A stretch of DNA of 5,804 nucleotides from an uncultured Oscillospiraceae bacterium (GCA_934569425.1 CAKTKM010000092.1:1-5804); one strand, 5' to 3'; positions 1 through 5,458 are shown, counted from the first letter of the stretch. Numbers and translations are program-made. The notes: generated from the letters alone by a model not told the origin.

Positions 1-666
1 TTCGAGCCGTTCCTCCCCCAGCAGGCGGTTGATCAGTGTGGATTTTCCCACACCGGAGGAGCCGATCAGCGCCACGGTGCGTCCTGCCTGAAGATAGGGC
101 AGAAGCTGGCGGTATCCATCCTGTGCCAGACCGGAGGTGACGAGAATATCGGTTCCCACCGCCACTGTTTCCACGGCGCGGATTTGTGCGTCTATCTCCG
201 CGCACAGATCGGATTTCGTTAGAACGACCACCGGCGCCGCGCCGCTGCTCCATGCCACCGAGAGATAGCGTTCCAGTCTGCGCAGGTTGAAATCATTGTT
301 CAGCGACATGCAGAGAAACAGTGTGTCGATATTGGCAGCAACAACCTGCTCCCGGCAGGCGCTTCCCGCCGCTTTGCGGATGAAAACGCTCTTTCGCGGC
401 AAAACACCGTGGATCACGGCGCGGGTGTCAGGGGTTTCGCCGCCGATCCAGACAAAATCCCCTACGGCGGGCAGATCGGATGCACTGCTTGCGTTGTAGC
501 GCATTCTGCCGGAGATTTCCGCGACTTGCTCTCCCTTCTCACTGATAAGACGGTACAGCCCCTTCTCCTGTGCCACCACGCGCCCAACCTGATATTGCTG
601 CTGCTCCTGTGCAAGTACCGCAAGCTGCCCCAGCAGGCCGTAGTCAGCCATGTTGACTGCTGTCAT
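1..666 (-). CDS. rsgA: RsgA-like circularly permuted ribosome-assembly GTPase (C-terminus beyond left edge)
   Basis: The first 222 residues of an RsgA/YjeQ-type GTPase are present. RsgA hydrolyses GTP on the 30S subunit during late maturation. The GTPase motifs appear in the permuted order typical of the family: an N-terminal OB-fold with PAVGDFV at about residues 66-72, the conserved LNNDFNLRRLERYL at about 122-135, G4 TKSD at 150-153, a weak G5 near 177-179, then the G1 P-loop GSSGVGKST at 202-210. G2, G3 (DTPG) and the zinc-binding C-terminal domain would lie past the edge. The start is placed at 666 because this ATG overlaps the tetR stop as ATGA and has AAAGGA ten bases upstream; ATG 651 is an in-frame alternative with poorer spacing. 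The DFNLRRLERYL style resembles a Firmicutes RsgA paralogue group rather than Bacillus YloQ, so a second canonical rsgA may exist elsewhere. The family is certain; the paralogue assignment is inference. Confidence 0.93.
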   Translation of the reverse strand, partial: MTAVNMADYGLLGQLAVLAQEQQQYQVGRVVAQEKGLYRLISEKGEQVAEISGRMRYNASSASDLPAVGDFVWIGGETPDTRAVIHGVLPRKSVFIRKAAGSACREQVVAANIDTLFLCMSLNNDFNLRRLERYLSVAWSSGAAPVVVLTKSDLCAEIDAQIRAVETVAVGTDILVTSGLAQDGYRQLLPYLQAGRTVALIGSSGVGKSTLINRLLGEERLE

Positions 667-1298
667 TTCCTGTCTGTCCTTTCTGCTGTCTCTGCCGTAC
701 AGCTCTGGCGGAAACGCCGGATGTACTGTTCCAGCAACGCCGTATATGTCTTCTGCTGGCTTTCGCTGTCTGCCATCTGGATCAGCAGGAACAGCGGCGC
801 GTAAAAAGAAAGCGCCAGCAGCTTCGGATCATCGCGCGCTATAAGTCCACTGTCCATCATACGGAGAAAAATATCCTCCATATACGAAACCGGGCCGGTG
901 GTAAGGCAGTTTTTGTATAGCTCGGACATTTCTGCGTTCCGATACTGCTCCAATGTCAACATTCGGCGGAAGCGGCAGGCAAAATCATCCTCTGTCCAGA
1001 AGACAAACTGCGCTTCGGTAAAGCGCAGGACGCTCTCCCACGATACGTCCTCATAGGCGGCGGGCATATCTTCCCAGCGCTCCTCCGGCACACTGTACTG
1101 CCGCGCCCGCTGGGCGTCGATCTCATACATTCGCGCCACAATGTGATCAAAAATGTCTCTTTTGCTGGAATAATGGCGGTAAAGGGCGCCTTTTGTTATG
1201 CCGAGCTCTCCGGCGATCATGCTGACGGAAACTGCTTCATAGCCGTCCCGGGCAAACAGCCGCAGCGCCGTCATCAAAATATTTTCCTTTGTATCCAC
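663..1298 (-). CDS. TetR/AcrR-family transcriptional regulator, probably autoregulatory
   Basis: This 211-residue protein has a typical TetR N-terminus: helix one around residues 4-17 (ENILMTALRLFARDGY), then a helix-turn-helix at about 24-45 with the recognition segment ITKGALYRHYSSKRD. The remaining 160 residues form a divergent all-helical ligand-binding and dimerisation domain, so the inducer cannot be predicted. Translation starts at GTG 1298; AAGGAGG at 1308-1314 lies nine bases upstream, and an earlier GTG is followed at once by a stop. The stop overlaps the start of the RsgA-like GTPase gene by 4 bp, which implies one operon with translational coupling. Two copies of a 16-bp palindrome lie in its promoter, one within the spacer and one over the predicted transcription start, so it probably represses itself and the GTPase gene. 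Length and layout are normal for the family. Confidence 0.95.
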   Translation of the reverse strand: MDTKENILMTALRLFARDGYEAVSVSMIAGELGITKGALYRHYSSKRDIFDHIVARMYEIDAQRARQYSVPEERWEDMPAAYEDVSWESVLRFTEAQFVFWTEDDFACRFRRMLTLEQYRNAEMSELYKNCLTTGPVSYMEDIFLRMMDSGLIARDDPKLLALSFYAPLFLLIQMADSESQQKTYTALLEQYIRRFRQSCTAETAERTDRK

Positions 1299-1319
1299 AG
1301 TCTACACCCTCCTTTTGCT

Positions 1320-1335
1320 GTAAACGGTCGTTTAC
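1320..1335. promoter_or_regulatory. Operator palindrome O2 over the predicted transcription start
   Basis: GTAAACGGTCGTTTAC repeats the half-sites of O1 exactly and differs only in the central dinucleotide. Its centre is 25 bp from that of O1. It lies directly downstream of the -10 box and covers the expected start site, so the two sites together suit strong repression by two TetR dimers. Confidence 0.85.
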
Positions 1336-1338
1336 TTT

Positions 1339-1367
1339 ATTGTAGTAAACGAACGTTTACATGTCAA
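1339..1367 (-). promoter_or_regulatory. Sigma-A-type promoter of the tetR-rsgA operon
   Basis: On the minus strand a perfect -35 TTGACA (1362-1367) is separated by exactly 17 bases from the -10 TACAAT (1339-1344, five of six consensus bases). The predicted transcription start is near 1332, about 34 bases before the GTG start codon. The spacer is almost filled by a palindromic operator. Confidence 0.9.
1345..1360. promoter_or_regulatory. Operator palindrome O1 in the promoter spacer
   Basis: GTAAACGAACGTTTAC is a 16-bp inverted repeat with 7-bp half-sites GTAAACG/CGTTTAC around AA. It fills the spacer between the -35 and -10 boxes of the tetR promoter, so a bound TetR dimer would exclude RNA polymerase. 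Assignment to the adjacent TetR rests on position and symmetry. Confidence 0.85.
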
Positions 1368-1450
1368 GCATTTTTTAGAAAACGTGGAAAAGGGCAGCGC
1401 CATTTGCCACCCCGGCGTTGCCTTTTGTTGCTTTTTGTTGCCCGGAAAGC

Positions 1451-1512
1451 GGTACAAAACGGTACATAAAAGGGCGTTATTGGTACATTAAAGTGCTTTA
1501 TGGGTACATAAA
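1451..1512. repeat. Degenerate 21-bp tandem repeat with GGTACA core
   Basis: GGTACA occurs at 1451, 1461, 1482 and 1503, so the steps are 10, 21 and 21 bp. The two full 21-bp units (1461-1481 and 1482-1502) match at 17 of 21 positions; the third copy (from 1503) is cut short by the terminator hairpin and the first is only a core. The cores sit on one face of the helix. A second short direct repeat, TTTTGTTGC at 1423 and 1433, lies just to the left. No coding potential is evident between 1368 and 1509. The function is unknown: a regulator binding array upstream of the tetR promoter and a decayed minisatellite are both possible. Confidence 0.55.
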
Positions 1513-1543
1513 GAATCACTCCCCATAAGGGGAGTGATTCTTT
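1510..1543 (-). terminator. Intrinsic terminator of the SipW-cognate protein gene
   Basis: A perfect 15-bp stem (1510-1524 with 1529-1543) encloses the 4-base loop 1525-1528. The GGGG/CCCC core is next to the loop and the outer end is A/T. It starts about 26 bases after the stop codon of the secreted-protein gene. The U-tract is partly inside the stem on either strand, so termination could be bidirectional. Confidence 0.8.
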
Positions 1544-1568
1544 TGACTACTTACAGGCGGATGATATT

Positions 1569-3230
1569 TTAGTTGACAGACTTCAACTGGAAAGTTTCAC
1601 TGTTGGTCGTTTTCCAAATCATAGCGGTGATGACCTTTTCGTTGCCGTTACCGTCCAACACCTTCATGCCGGAGACTTCCTTATAACAATTTGAGCCGCT
1701 CTTAAGATAGACCGTATACAGAGCCGCAGTGTTCTGGGAAGCGGTGTTGCCATCGTCAATCAGCGTAAAGGGCAGATTCGGATTTTCCCCCATGCCGATG
1801 TTGATGGCCATATTCTTGGTTACGGTATCATCACTCTGTCTGTTAATATCAAAGGAGTTGTTCTTGAAGGTGAAAGTCGGACTTACAGTTTTGCCGATAC
1901 GCTCGATCTTCACGGGGCGGGTACCTGTGACCGTGTTATTCACAAAGTTGAAGGTCTTAATAGGATTGGCATTGCTGCCGGAGCCTTCCGTGTCTTCCCG
2001 CCACCAGATCGGGTTGGAGTTGTTGGACTTTGTGGTGTTCGTATAATTTTTGAAGGTACAGCCGTCGAAGGTCACATTGGAAGCGGGGCAGGTGCCGACG
2101 ATAATGCCTTCGAAGGTGCAGTTCTTGAAAGTAAGCGAATTCAAATTGCTCCAACCAGCAGTATACTTTTGAATGTCAAAGCTGACAACGCCCTTGAAAG
2201 TCATGTTTTCAAAGGTCACATCGCTGTTTCCGGGAACCAGCATGTAGACGGAAGTATCTTTGAGGTTGTCGATAGAAGCATAGCCGCTTGCTGCACTGGT
2301 GATGGTGCCGTCCTTGAAGGTAAACTTGTACTGTCCGACAGCGGCAGGCTGCGCGTTATAGTGATTCAGGTTGGTGTTGCCCAGCATTACACCCTTGCCC
2401 GTATAGCCTGTGTTCCGTTCATCGTACTGAATATCTGTTACCGCAGTGTCGCCCAGTGTGACTTCCACCGGAGCGATCTTGCCCTCTTCATCTTTGAGAT
2501 CATCAAGGGTAAGGCTGTTATTCAAATCCTTATGGCTGACAACAGTGGGCAATGGGGCGTCTTTATCGTACTGCGTGCCGAAACTGTCGGCTTCCACGGT
2601 GTCCTGGGTGGCGTAGACGGTCAGGTCAAAGTCCACCTTGCCATTCTGATAGTCATTGCCGGCGTTCTCATCCATATGTATCAACAGGGCAAAGTAATGG
2701 GTTGTACCCACCGCGAGGGAAACCTCCTCGGAAACCGGCTGCTGGCCAACGGTGACATTACTGCCGGTTGTCCAAGCGGGAAGGTTTTCGTCCGTACCCT
2801 TCGCATCGGGAGCAATGGCGTACTGCATCACTTGATACAGGTCTTTTCCGTCCGCCGGATTTGTAACATTCAGTGCCACCTTGTACTTCAGCGCAAGATT
2901 GCCCTTATTCTCGATCGCCAGATAAGCCACCTGCGTCTTGCCCGGCTCCCACACAGTGTCGAGGTTATTGTTCTGCGCCACACTGCTATTTTCAGCGCCG
3001 AAAATAGGTTTCTTATCCTTGCTGATGTTGACGTAACCAGCATTTCCGTTTCCGCCCTCCTGATACATCAGCAGCTCCACATCCAGATTACCTGCTACGA
3101 TCTTGTTGACGCCTGTGCTGGCGGTGTCGGTGAACCACGCGAAGGTGGAGCCGATCAGCATGACCAGACACAGGCAGATGGCCAGAATACTGGTCAGCAA
3201 TGCGCGTTTGGTGGCTCGTTTGTTTGACAT
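1569..3230 (-). CDS. Secreted protein with SipW-cognate (TasA/camelysin-like) N-terminus and beta-helix-like repeats
   Basis: The 553-residue protein starts at ATG 3230, ten bases after GGGGGAGG. Residues 1-31 are a signal peptide: basic KRATKRA, a hydrophobic core, then GSTFAWFTDTA. This is the form seen in substrates of the SipW signal peptidase, with predicted cleavage near Ala31. NKIVAGNLDVEL (43-54) and a beta-rich segment to about 210 resemble the TasA/camelysin fold. After a linker (about 211-300), residues 300-465 carry recurring strands of the type VTFxNxTFKG at about 303, 338, 366, 386, 427 and 453, which suggests a right-handed beta-helix. Cys371 and Cys391 hold equivalent positions in adjacent rungs. 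There is no LPXTG or transmembrane anchor at the C-terminus. A role as matrix fibre or adhesin is inferred from the family; no SipW gene lies in the window, although TasA systems often have one nearby. Its codon use looks less GC-biased than its neighbours. Confidence 0.85.
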   Translation of the reverse strand: MSNKRATKRALLTSILAICLCLVMLIGSTFAWFTDTASTGVNKIVAGNLDVELLMYQEGGNGNAGYVNISKDKKPIFGAENSSVAQNNNLDTVWEPGKTQVAYLAIENKGNLALKYKVALNVTNPADGKDLYQVMQYAIAPDAKGTDENLPAWTTGSNVTVGQQPVSEEVSLAVGTTHYFALLIHMDENAGNDYQNGKVDFDLTVYATQDTVEADSFGTQYDKDAPLPTVVSHKDLNNSLTLDDLKDEEGKIAPVEVTLGDTAVTDIQYDERNTGYTGKGVMLGNTNLNHYNAQPAAVGQYKFTFKDGTITSAASGYASIDNLKDTSVYMLVPGNSDVTFENMTFKGVVSFDIQKYTAGWSNLNSLTFKNCTFEGIIVGTCPASNVTFDGCTFKNYTNTTKSNNSNPIWWREDTEGSGSNANPIKTFNFVNNTVTGTRPVKIERIGKTVSPTFTFKNNSFDINRQSDDTVTKNMAINIGMGENPNLPFTLIDDGNTASQNTAALYTVYLKSGSNCYKEVSGMKVLDGNGNEKVITAMIWKTTNSETFQLKSVN

Positions 3231-3260
3231 GGGTATGTATCCTCCCCCAAATAAAATATT

Positions 3261-3417
3261 TACCGGAGGGCTGAACGTCCCCGCGCCGGTATCCCGCGAA
3301 GACGCCGCGTATAAGCCTGACCCCTTGTCTGATGGGGCAGACAGGGAAAGCGACTACCCTGCCTGCCCGTTTCCCGGGGAGGCCAGACACACAAAGGCCG
3401 CAGCGCGCACCGCGGCC
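3261..3417 (-). promoter_or_regulatory. Series of overlapping hairpins in the 5' leader (possible attenuator or structured RNA)
   Basis: In transcript order: A, 3396-3417, GGCCGC/GCGGCC stem; B, 3361-3383, GCCT-C-CCCG closed by GGAAA; C, 3335-3346 with 3357-3368, a 12-bp stem with one G-U and a 10-base loop; D, 3321-3324 with 3334-3337, CCCC/GGGG; E, 3261-3266 with 3286-3291, containing an inner GGG/CCC stem. B and C compete for 3361-3368, and C and D compete for 3335-3337, so alternative folds are possible. E ends 30 bases before the start codon. The stems are visible in the sequence; a regulatory role is inference. Confidence 0.45.
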
Positions 3418-3439
3418 GTTATGCCCAAAAGTGAGATAG

Positions 3440-3459
3440 GTGTTTCCCGCGGGAAACAC
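3440..3459. repeat. Perfect 20-bp palindrome P1
   Basis: GTGTTTCCCGCGGGAAACAC is identical to its reverse complement. It directly abuts palindrome P2, with centres 21 bp apart. It could be a protein binding site or fold in RNA as an 8-bp stem with a CGCG loop. Confidence 0.8.
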
Positions 3460-3481
3460 GCAAAAACCCATGGGTTTTTGC
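3460..3481. repeat. Perfect 22-bp palindrome P2
   Basis: The half-site GCAAAAACCCA is followed immediately by its exact reverse complement TGGGTTTTTGC. It abuts P1 without a spacer. As RNA it forms GCAAAAACC/GGTTTTTGC with a CATG loop; the stem is too A/U-rich to be a convincing terminator. Confidence 0.8.
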
Positions 3482-3602
3482 TGTATGGTACGTTCAGTCT
3501 ACCACTTTGCGAAAAAATTGCAAGTGAATTTCGCGATTCGAGGTAGATTTTGTAGTATCTTCCAAATTGTTATTATCGACTTTGTTGTTTTCTACAAGGC
3601 GT

Positions 3603-4217
3603 TTATTTGCCGAGCCACTGCCGCAGCCGTTCCCACAACTCCACCGAACGGAATTTCAACACATAACCGGCGTTTTCCTCCGTGATCAGTCCCACATCAT
3701 CGCCGTTCAGTCCGGCACGAATGGCAGTTTGCGGCATGTCGGTAGCGGCGGCGGTACACAGGGGCGGATACACCACGCACCACCAGTTCTGTCCGGCACC
3801 CTCACCGATCACCAGCCGCAGGGCCGTGTACTCTCCAGCGGGCAGGGAGAATCCGTCATACTCCTTTAAGGGAAACTCCGTCTGCTCCAGCCGCGCCGTC
3901 ACGCCGTAATCATAGCCTTGGCTGACGATCTCCCGTTGGGCAATGGTCTCGATGCGCTCCAACTGCGCCTGCAGCTGCTTTTGCGCTTCCTCCATGTCGG
4001 AGGAACGGCACAATATATTTGTTGTAAAGTCCAATACCTTGTCACGGACTTGCAGCTTCAACGCCTGATCTTCGGCGTTGTCGGAATTGGCGATCACATG
4101 GAGGCGGATCATTTTTTGCGCCAAAGCGTCCTGACGCTGGGCGGCCCATGCGCCCCAGAGCATCGCGGCGCACAGACCCAGCAGCAGTGCCATTTCCCAC
4201 TTTTTCCAATGCTTCAT
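3603..4217 (-). CDS. spoIIR: Stage II sporulation protein R
   Basis: This 204-residue protein matches SpoIIR, the forespore-secreted signal that triggers SpoIIGA in the mother-cell-side membrane to process pro-sigma-E. Residues 10-26 form a hydrophobic signal segment after a basic start (MKHWKKWE). The conserved IRLHVIANSDNAEDQALKLQ (37-56) and VRDKVLDF follow, then the second signature LPAGEYTALRLVIGEGAGQNWWCVVYPPLC at about 125-154, written here only to place it. Length is normal for clostridial SpoIIR. ATG 4217 is preceded by AAGGA at 4229-4233 with an 11-base spacing. The gene lies 58 bases after the ispE stop, a pairing seen in other clostridia, and a sigma-F-like promoter and a hairpin occupy that gap. 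It implies that the host can form endospores. No clear terminator follows the TAA at 3603-3605. Confidence 0.97.
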   Translation of the reverse strand: MKHWKKWEMALLLGLCAAMLWGAWAAQRQDALAQKMIRLHVIANSDNAEDQALKLQVRDKVLDFTTNILCRSSDMEEAQKQLQAQLERIETIAQREIVSQGYDYGVTARLEQTEFPLKEYDGFSLPAGEYTALRLVIGEGAGQNWWCVVYPPLCTAAATDMPQTAIRAGLNGDDVGLITEENAGYVLKFRSVELWERLRQWLGK

Positions 4218-4219
4218 AT

Positions 4220-4269
4220 ATAAAACCGTCCTTATTGCAGAAATTTTCCTACAATATGGACGGTTTTAT
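4220..4269 (-). promoter_or_regulatory. Long hairpin enclosing the spoIIR ribosome binding site (possible terminator or translational block)
   Basis: Arms 4220-4231 and 4258-4269 pair perfectly over 12 bp. After one A-A mismatch, 4233-4240 pairs with 4249-4256 (8 bp, one G-U), leaving an 8-base loop at 4241-4248. The spoIIR Shine-Dalgarno AAGGA (4229-4233) is in the 3' arm. The outer stem has an A-tract before and a U-tract after a CCGTCC/GGACGG core, so it could also end ispE transcripts. Confidence 0.75.
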
Positions 4270-4281
4270 CGTGATTTATAC
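4252..4281 (-). promoter_or_regulatory. Candidate sigma-F promoter of spoIIR
   Basis: On the minus strand GTATA (4277-4281) is followed after exactly 15 bases by GTCCATATTG (4252-4261). The Bacillus subtilis sigma-F consensus is GYATA, 15 bases, GGNNANANTR; only the second base of the -10 element differs. The -35 element overlaps the ispE stop codon. The expected start, about 4244-4247, falls in the loop of the hairpin. spoIIR is a known sigma-F target in Bacillus. Confidence 0.65.
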
Positions 4282-5397
4282 CTGTGGGACGCAAAAAGTC
4301 AGAGGATAGCGCTCTTTCAGCAGGCCGGCGGCCAGCTCTGCATCCGCCCGGCGGCGAAAGATGCCGAATACCGCGCTGCCGCTGCCGGAGAGCTGCGCGT
4401 TCAGCGCCCCCTGCTGCCGCAGGGCGTCCGCGATGGCGGGGACGCGGCTCCCGTCCGGCAGTACCTGCTGGAAGTCATTGCCCAACCCTGCCGCAATGGC
4501 GGACAGGTCGGCTTTTTCCAAGCCATCCAGCACCGCGCGGCTGCCGCTGCGGATCCGCGCGGGAGCGCTGTCGATGGCAGCATACATGGCGGCGGTGGAA
4601 TAGTTCTCCGATGGTTTGATAATGACGAACCAGCAAGGGGGCATGCCGGGAAGCGCACACAGCTGTTCGCCTCGGCCGGTGGCCAGTGCCGTGCCGCCGC
4701 GGATAAAAAAGGGAACGTCGCTGCCAAGCTCTGCCGCGATGGTCTCCAGTTGTGCGTCGGTCATATGGGGGGCGTACAACGTCCGCAGTCCCCGCAGTAC
4801 CGCCGCCGCGTCGCTGCTGCCGCCGCCCAGACCCGCCTGCGTGGGGATGCGCTTTTCAAGGTGGATGGCGACACCGCCGCTCCTCTTCCCTGTTGCCGCG
4901 AAGAATGCCCGCAGCGCTTTCATGCACAGGTTGTCCTCCGCACGCTCCGTGACCGGCGGGTCACATTGCAGCGTATCGTTTCCCACGCCGCAAAGGAGCG
5001 TCACCGTATCCCGCAGTCCAACGGCTGTCATGACGGTCTCTACCTCATGATAGCCGTCGGGGCGCTTTTTACCTACGGACAGGGTGAGATTCACTTTGGC
5101 ATCGGCCATCACCGTTATCTGCCTGGGCCGCTCCTCGACGCGCATCGGTGCGCCGCAGCCGGGGCAGAAGCCGTTCCACAGCAGAGACACCCTTCCAAGG
5201 TTCCTGCCACAGCGGGGACAACGATCAAAGAAGAACGCCGCCGCGGCATACACCGTCAGGCATCCTGCAATGGAGACAATGAGAAACGCTTCGCTCAGCT
5301 TCAGCAGCGCAGTCAGACTCACCAGAACGAGCATCAGCACGATGGAGCCGATCTCGATGATCCGCGCTGTTCGAAAGTTGATCAGAGGCTTTTTCAT
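4276..5397 (-). CDS. ispE: 4-diphosphocytidyl-2-C-methyl-D-erythritol kinase with N-terminal two-TM zinc-ribbon extension
   Basis: The 373-residue product joins two parts. Residues 1-57 contain two predicted membrane helices (about 13-33 and 36-57) separated by KLSE. CPRC (60-63) and CPGC (78-81) form a zinc ribbon. From about residue 92 to the end, some 280 residues are a complete IspE, the GHMP-family kinase that phosphorylates CDP-methylerythritol with ATP in the non-mevalonate isoprenoid pathway. Visible motifs are AKVNL (100-104, catalytic Lys), RPDGYHEVET (112-121), PTQAGLGGGSSDAA (185-198), GSDVPFF (225-231, catalytic Asp227) and LSGSGSAVFGIF (337-348). The start at 5397 is chosen for AGGAGGAA five bases upstream; the frame stays open further upstream only as non-coding overlap. 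Standalone IspE starts around residue 92-97 here, where no good ribosome binding site is seen, so a true fusion is favoured. The alternative is two genes joined by a lost stop or with internal initiation. The extension would put the kinase at the inner membrane face. Confidence 0.9.
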   Translation of the reverse strand: MKKPLINFRTARIIEIGSIVLMLVLVSLTALLKLSEAFLIVSIAGCLTVYAAAAFFFDRCPRCGRNLGRVSLLWNGFCPGCGAPMRVEERPRQITVMADAKVNLTLSVGKKRPDGYHEVETVMTAVGLRDTVTLLCGVGNDTLQCDPPVTERAEDNLCMKALRAFFAATGKRSGGVAIHLEKRIPTQAGLGGGSSDAAAVLRGLRTLYAPHMTDAQLETIAAELGSDVPFFIRGGTALATGRGEQLCALPGMPPCWFVIIKPSENYSTAAMYAAIDSAPARIRSGSRAVLDGLEKADLSAIAAGLGNDFQQVLPDGSRVPAIADALRQQGALNAQLSGSGSAVFGIFRRRADAELAAGLLKERYPLTFCVPQV

Positions 5398-5402
5398 ACG
5401 GG

Positions 5403-5410
5403 TTCCTCCT
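5403..5410 (-). promoter_or_regulatory. Shine-Dalgarno that sets the start of the TM-zinc-ribbon-IspE gene
   Basis: AGGAGGAA on the minus strand lies five bases before ATG 5397. It is the only strong ribosome binding site in front of the ispE reading frame and supports the start at MKKPLINFRTA. It is only two bases past the terminator stem ending at 5413. Confidence 0.85.
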
Positions 5411-5412
5411 GA

Positions 5413-5440
5413 CAAAAAAGCGCCTTGCGGCGCTTTTTTG
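5413..5440 (-). terminator. Intrinsic terminator after the DUF1015 gene
   Basis: CAAAAAAGCGCC and GGCGCTTTTTTG form a perfect 12-bp stem with a 4-base loop (5425-5428). The GC core with A6 and T6 flanks is the textbook form and is symmetrical. It lies 18 bases after the DUF1015 stop codon. Confidence 0.92.
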
Positions 5441-5458
5441 TGTGTTGGGTATGGTTTG

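Larger units (their letters stand above)
3231..3602 (-). other. Long non-coding leader/intergenic region upstream of the secreted-protein gene
   Basis: These 372 bases between spoIIR and the secreted-protein gene hold no credible gene. Read in the minus direction they contain an A/T-rich part (3482-3602), two abutting palindromes (3440-3481), then a GC-rich series of hairpins ending at the ribosome binding site (3241-3245). A weak promoter candidate is TTGCAA (3518-3523) with TAGACT (3496-3501) at a 16-base spacing; it would start transcription just upstream of the palindromes. The sequence does not fit conserved cores I know for c-di-GMP-I, SAM-I, T-box, cobalamin or THF RNAs. No clear terminator follows spoIIR here, so readthrough into this region is possible. 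Confidence 0.5.

Noticed and set aside
1451..1512. CRISPR array
   Set aside because: The units are contiguous 21-bp degenerate repeats without spacers, and no cas gene is present.
1569..1700. LPXTG cell-wall sorting signal on the secreted protein
   Set aside because: The C-terminus ends in a polar segment without LPXTG, a hydrophobic stretch or a basic tail.
2169..3227. 352-codon open frame on the plus strand
   Set aside because: It lies wholly antisense to the secreted-protein gene, has no ribosome binding site before ATG 2169 and shows no recognisable motif; the minus-strand frame has a signal peptide and repeats.
3261..3417. Known riboswitch (c-di-GMP-I, SAM-I, T-box, cobalamin, THF)
   Set aside because: I looked for the conserved core sequences of these classes on the minus strand and found none; only unassigned hairpins remain.
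3088..3471. 127-codon minus-strand frame starting in palindrome P2
   Set aside because: It crosses the hairpin leader and the start of the secreted-protein gene in another frame, lacks a ribosome binding site and has no recognisable domain.
3461..3480. Palindrome P2 as spoIIR terminator
   Set aside because: It is more than 120 bp past the stop, has few G-C pairs and no U-tract beyond the stem.
4750..5412. 220-codon open frame on the plus strand
   Set aside because: It is antisense to the ispE fusion, rich in His, Arg and Gln, and has no family signature.
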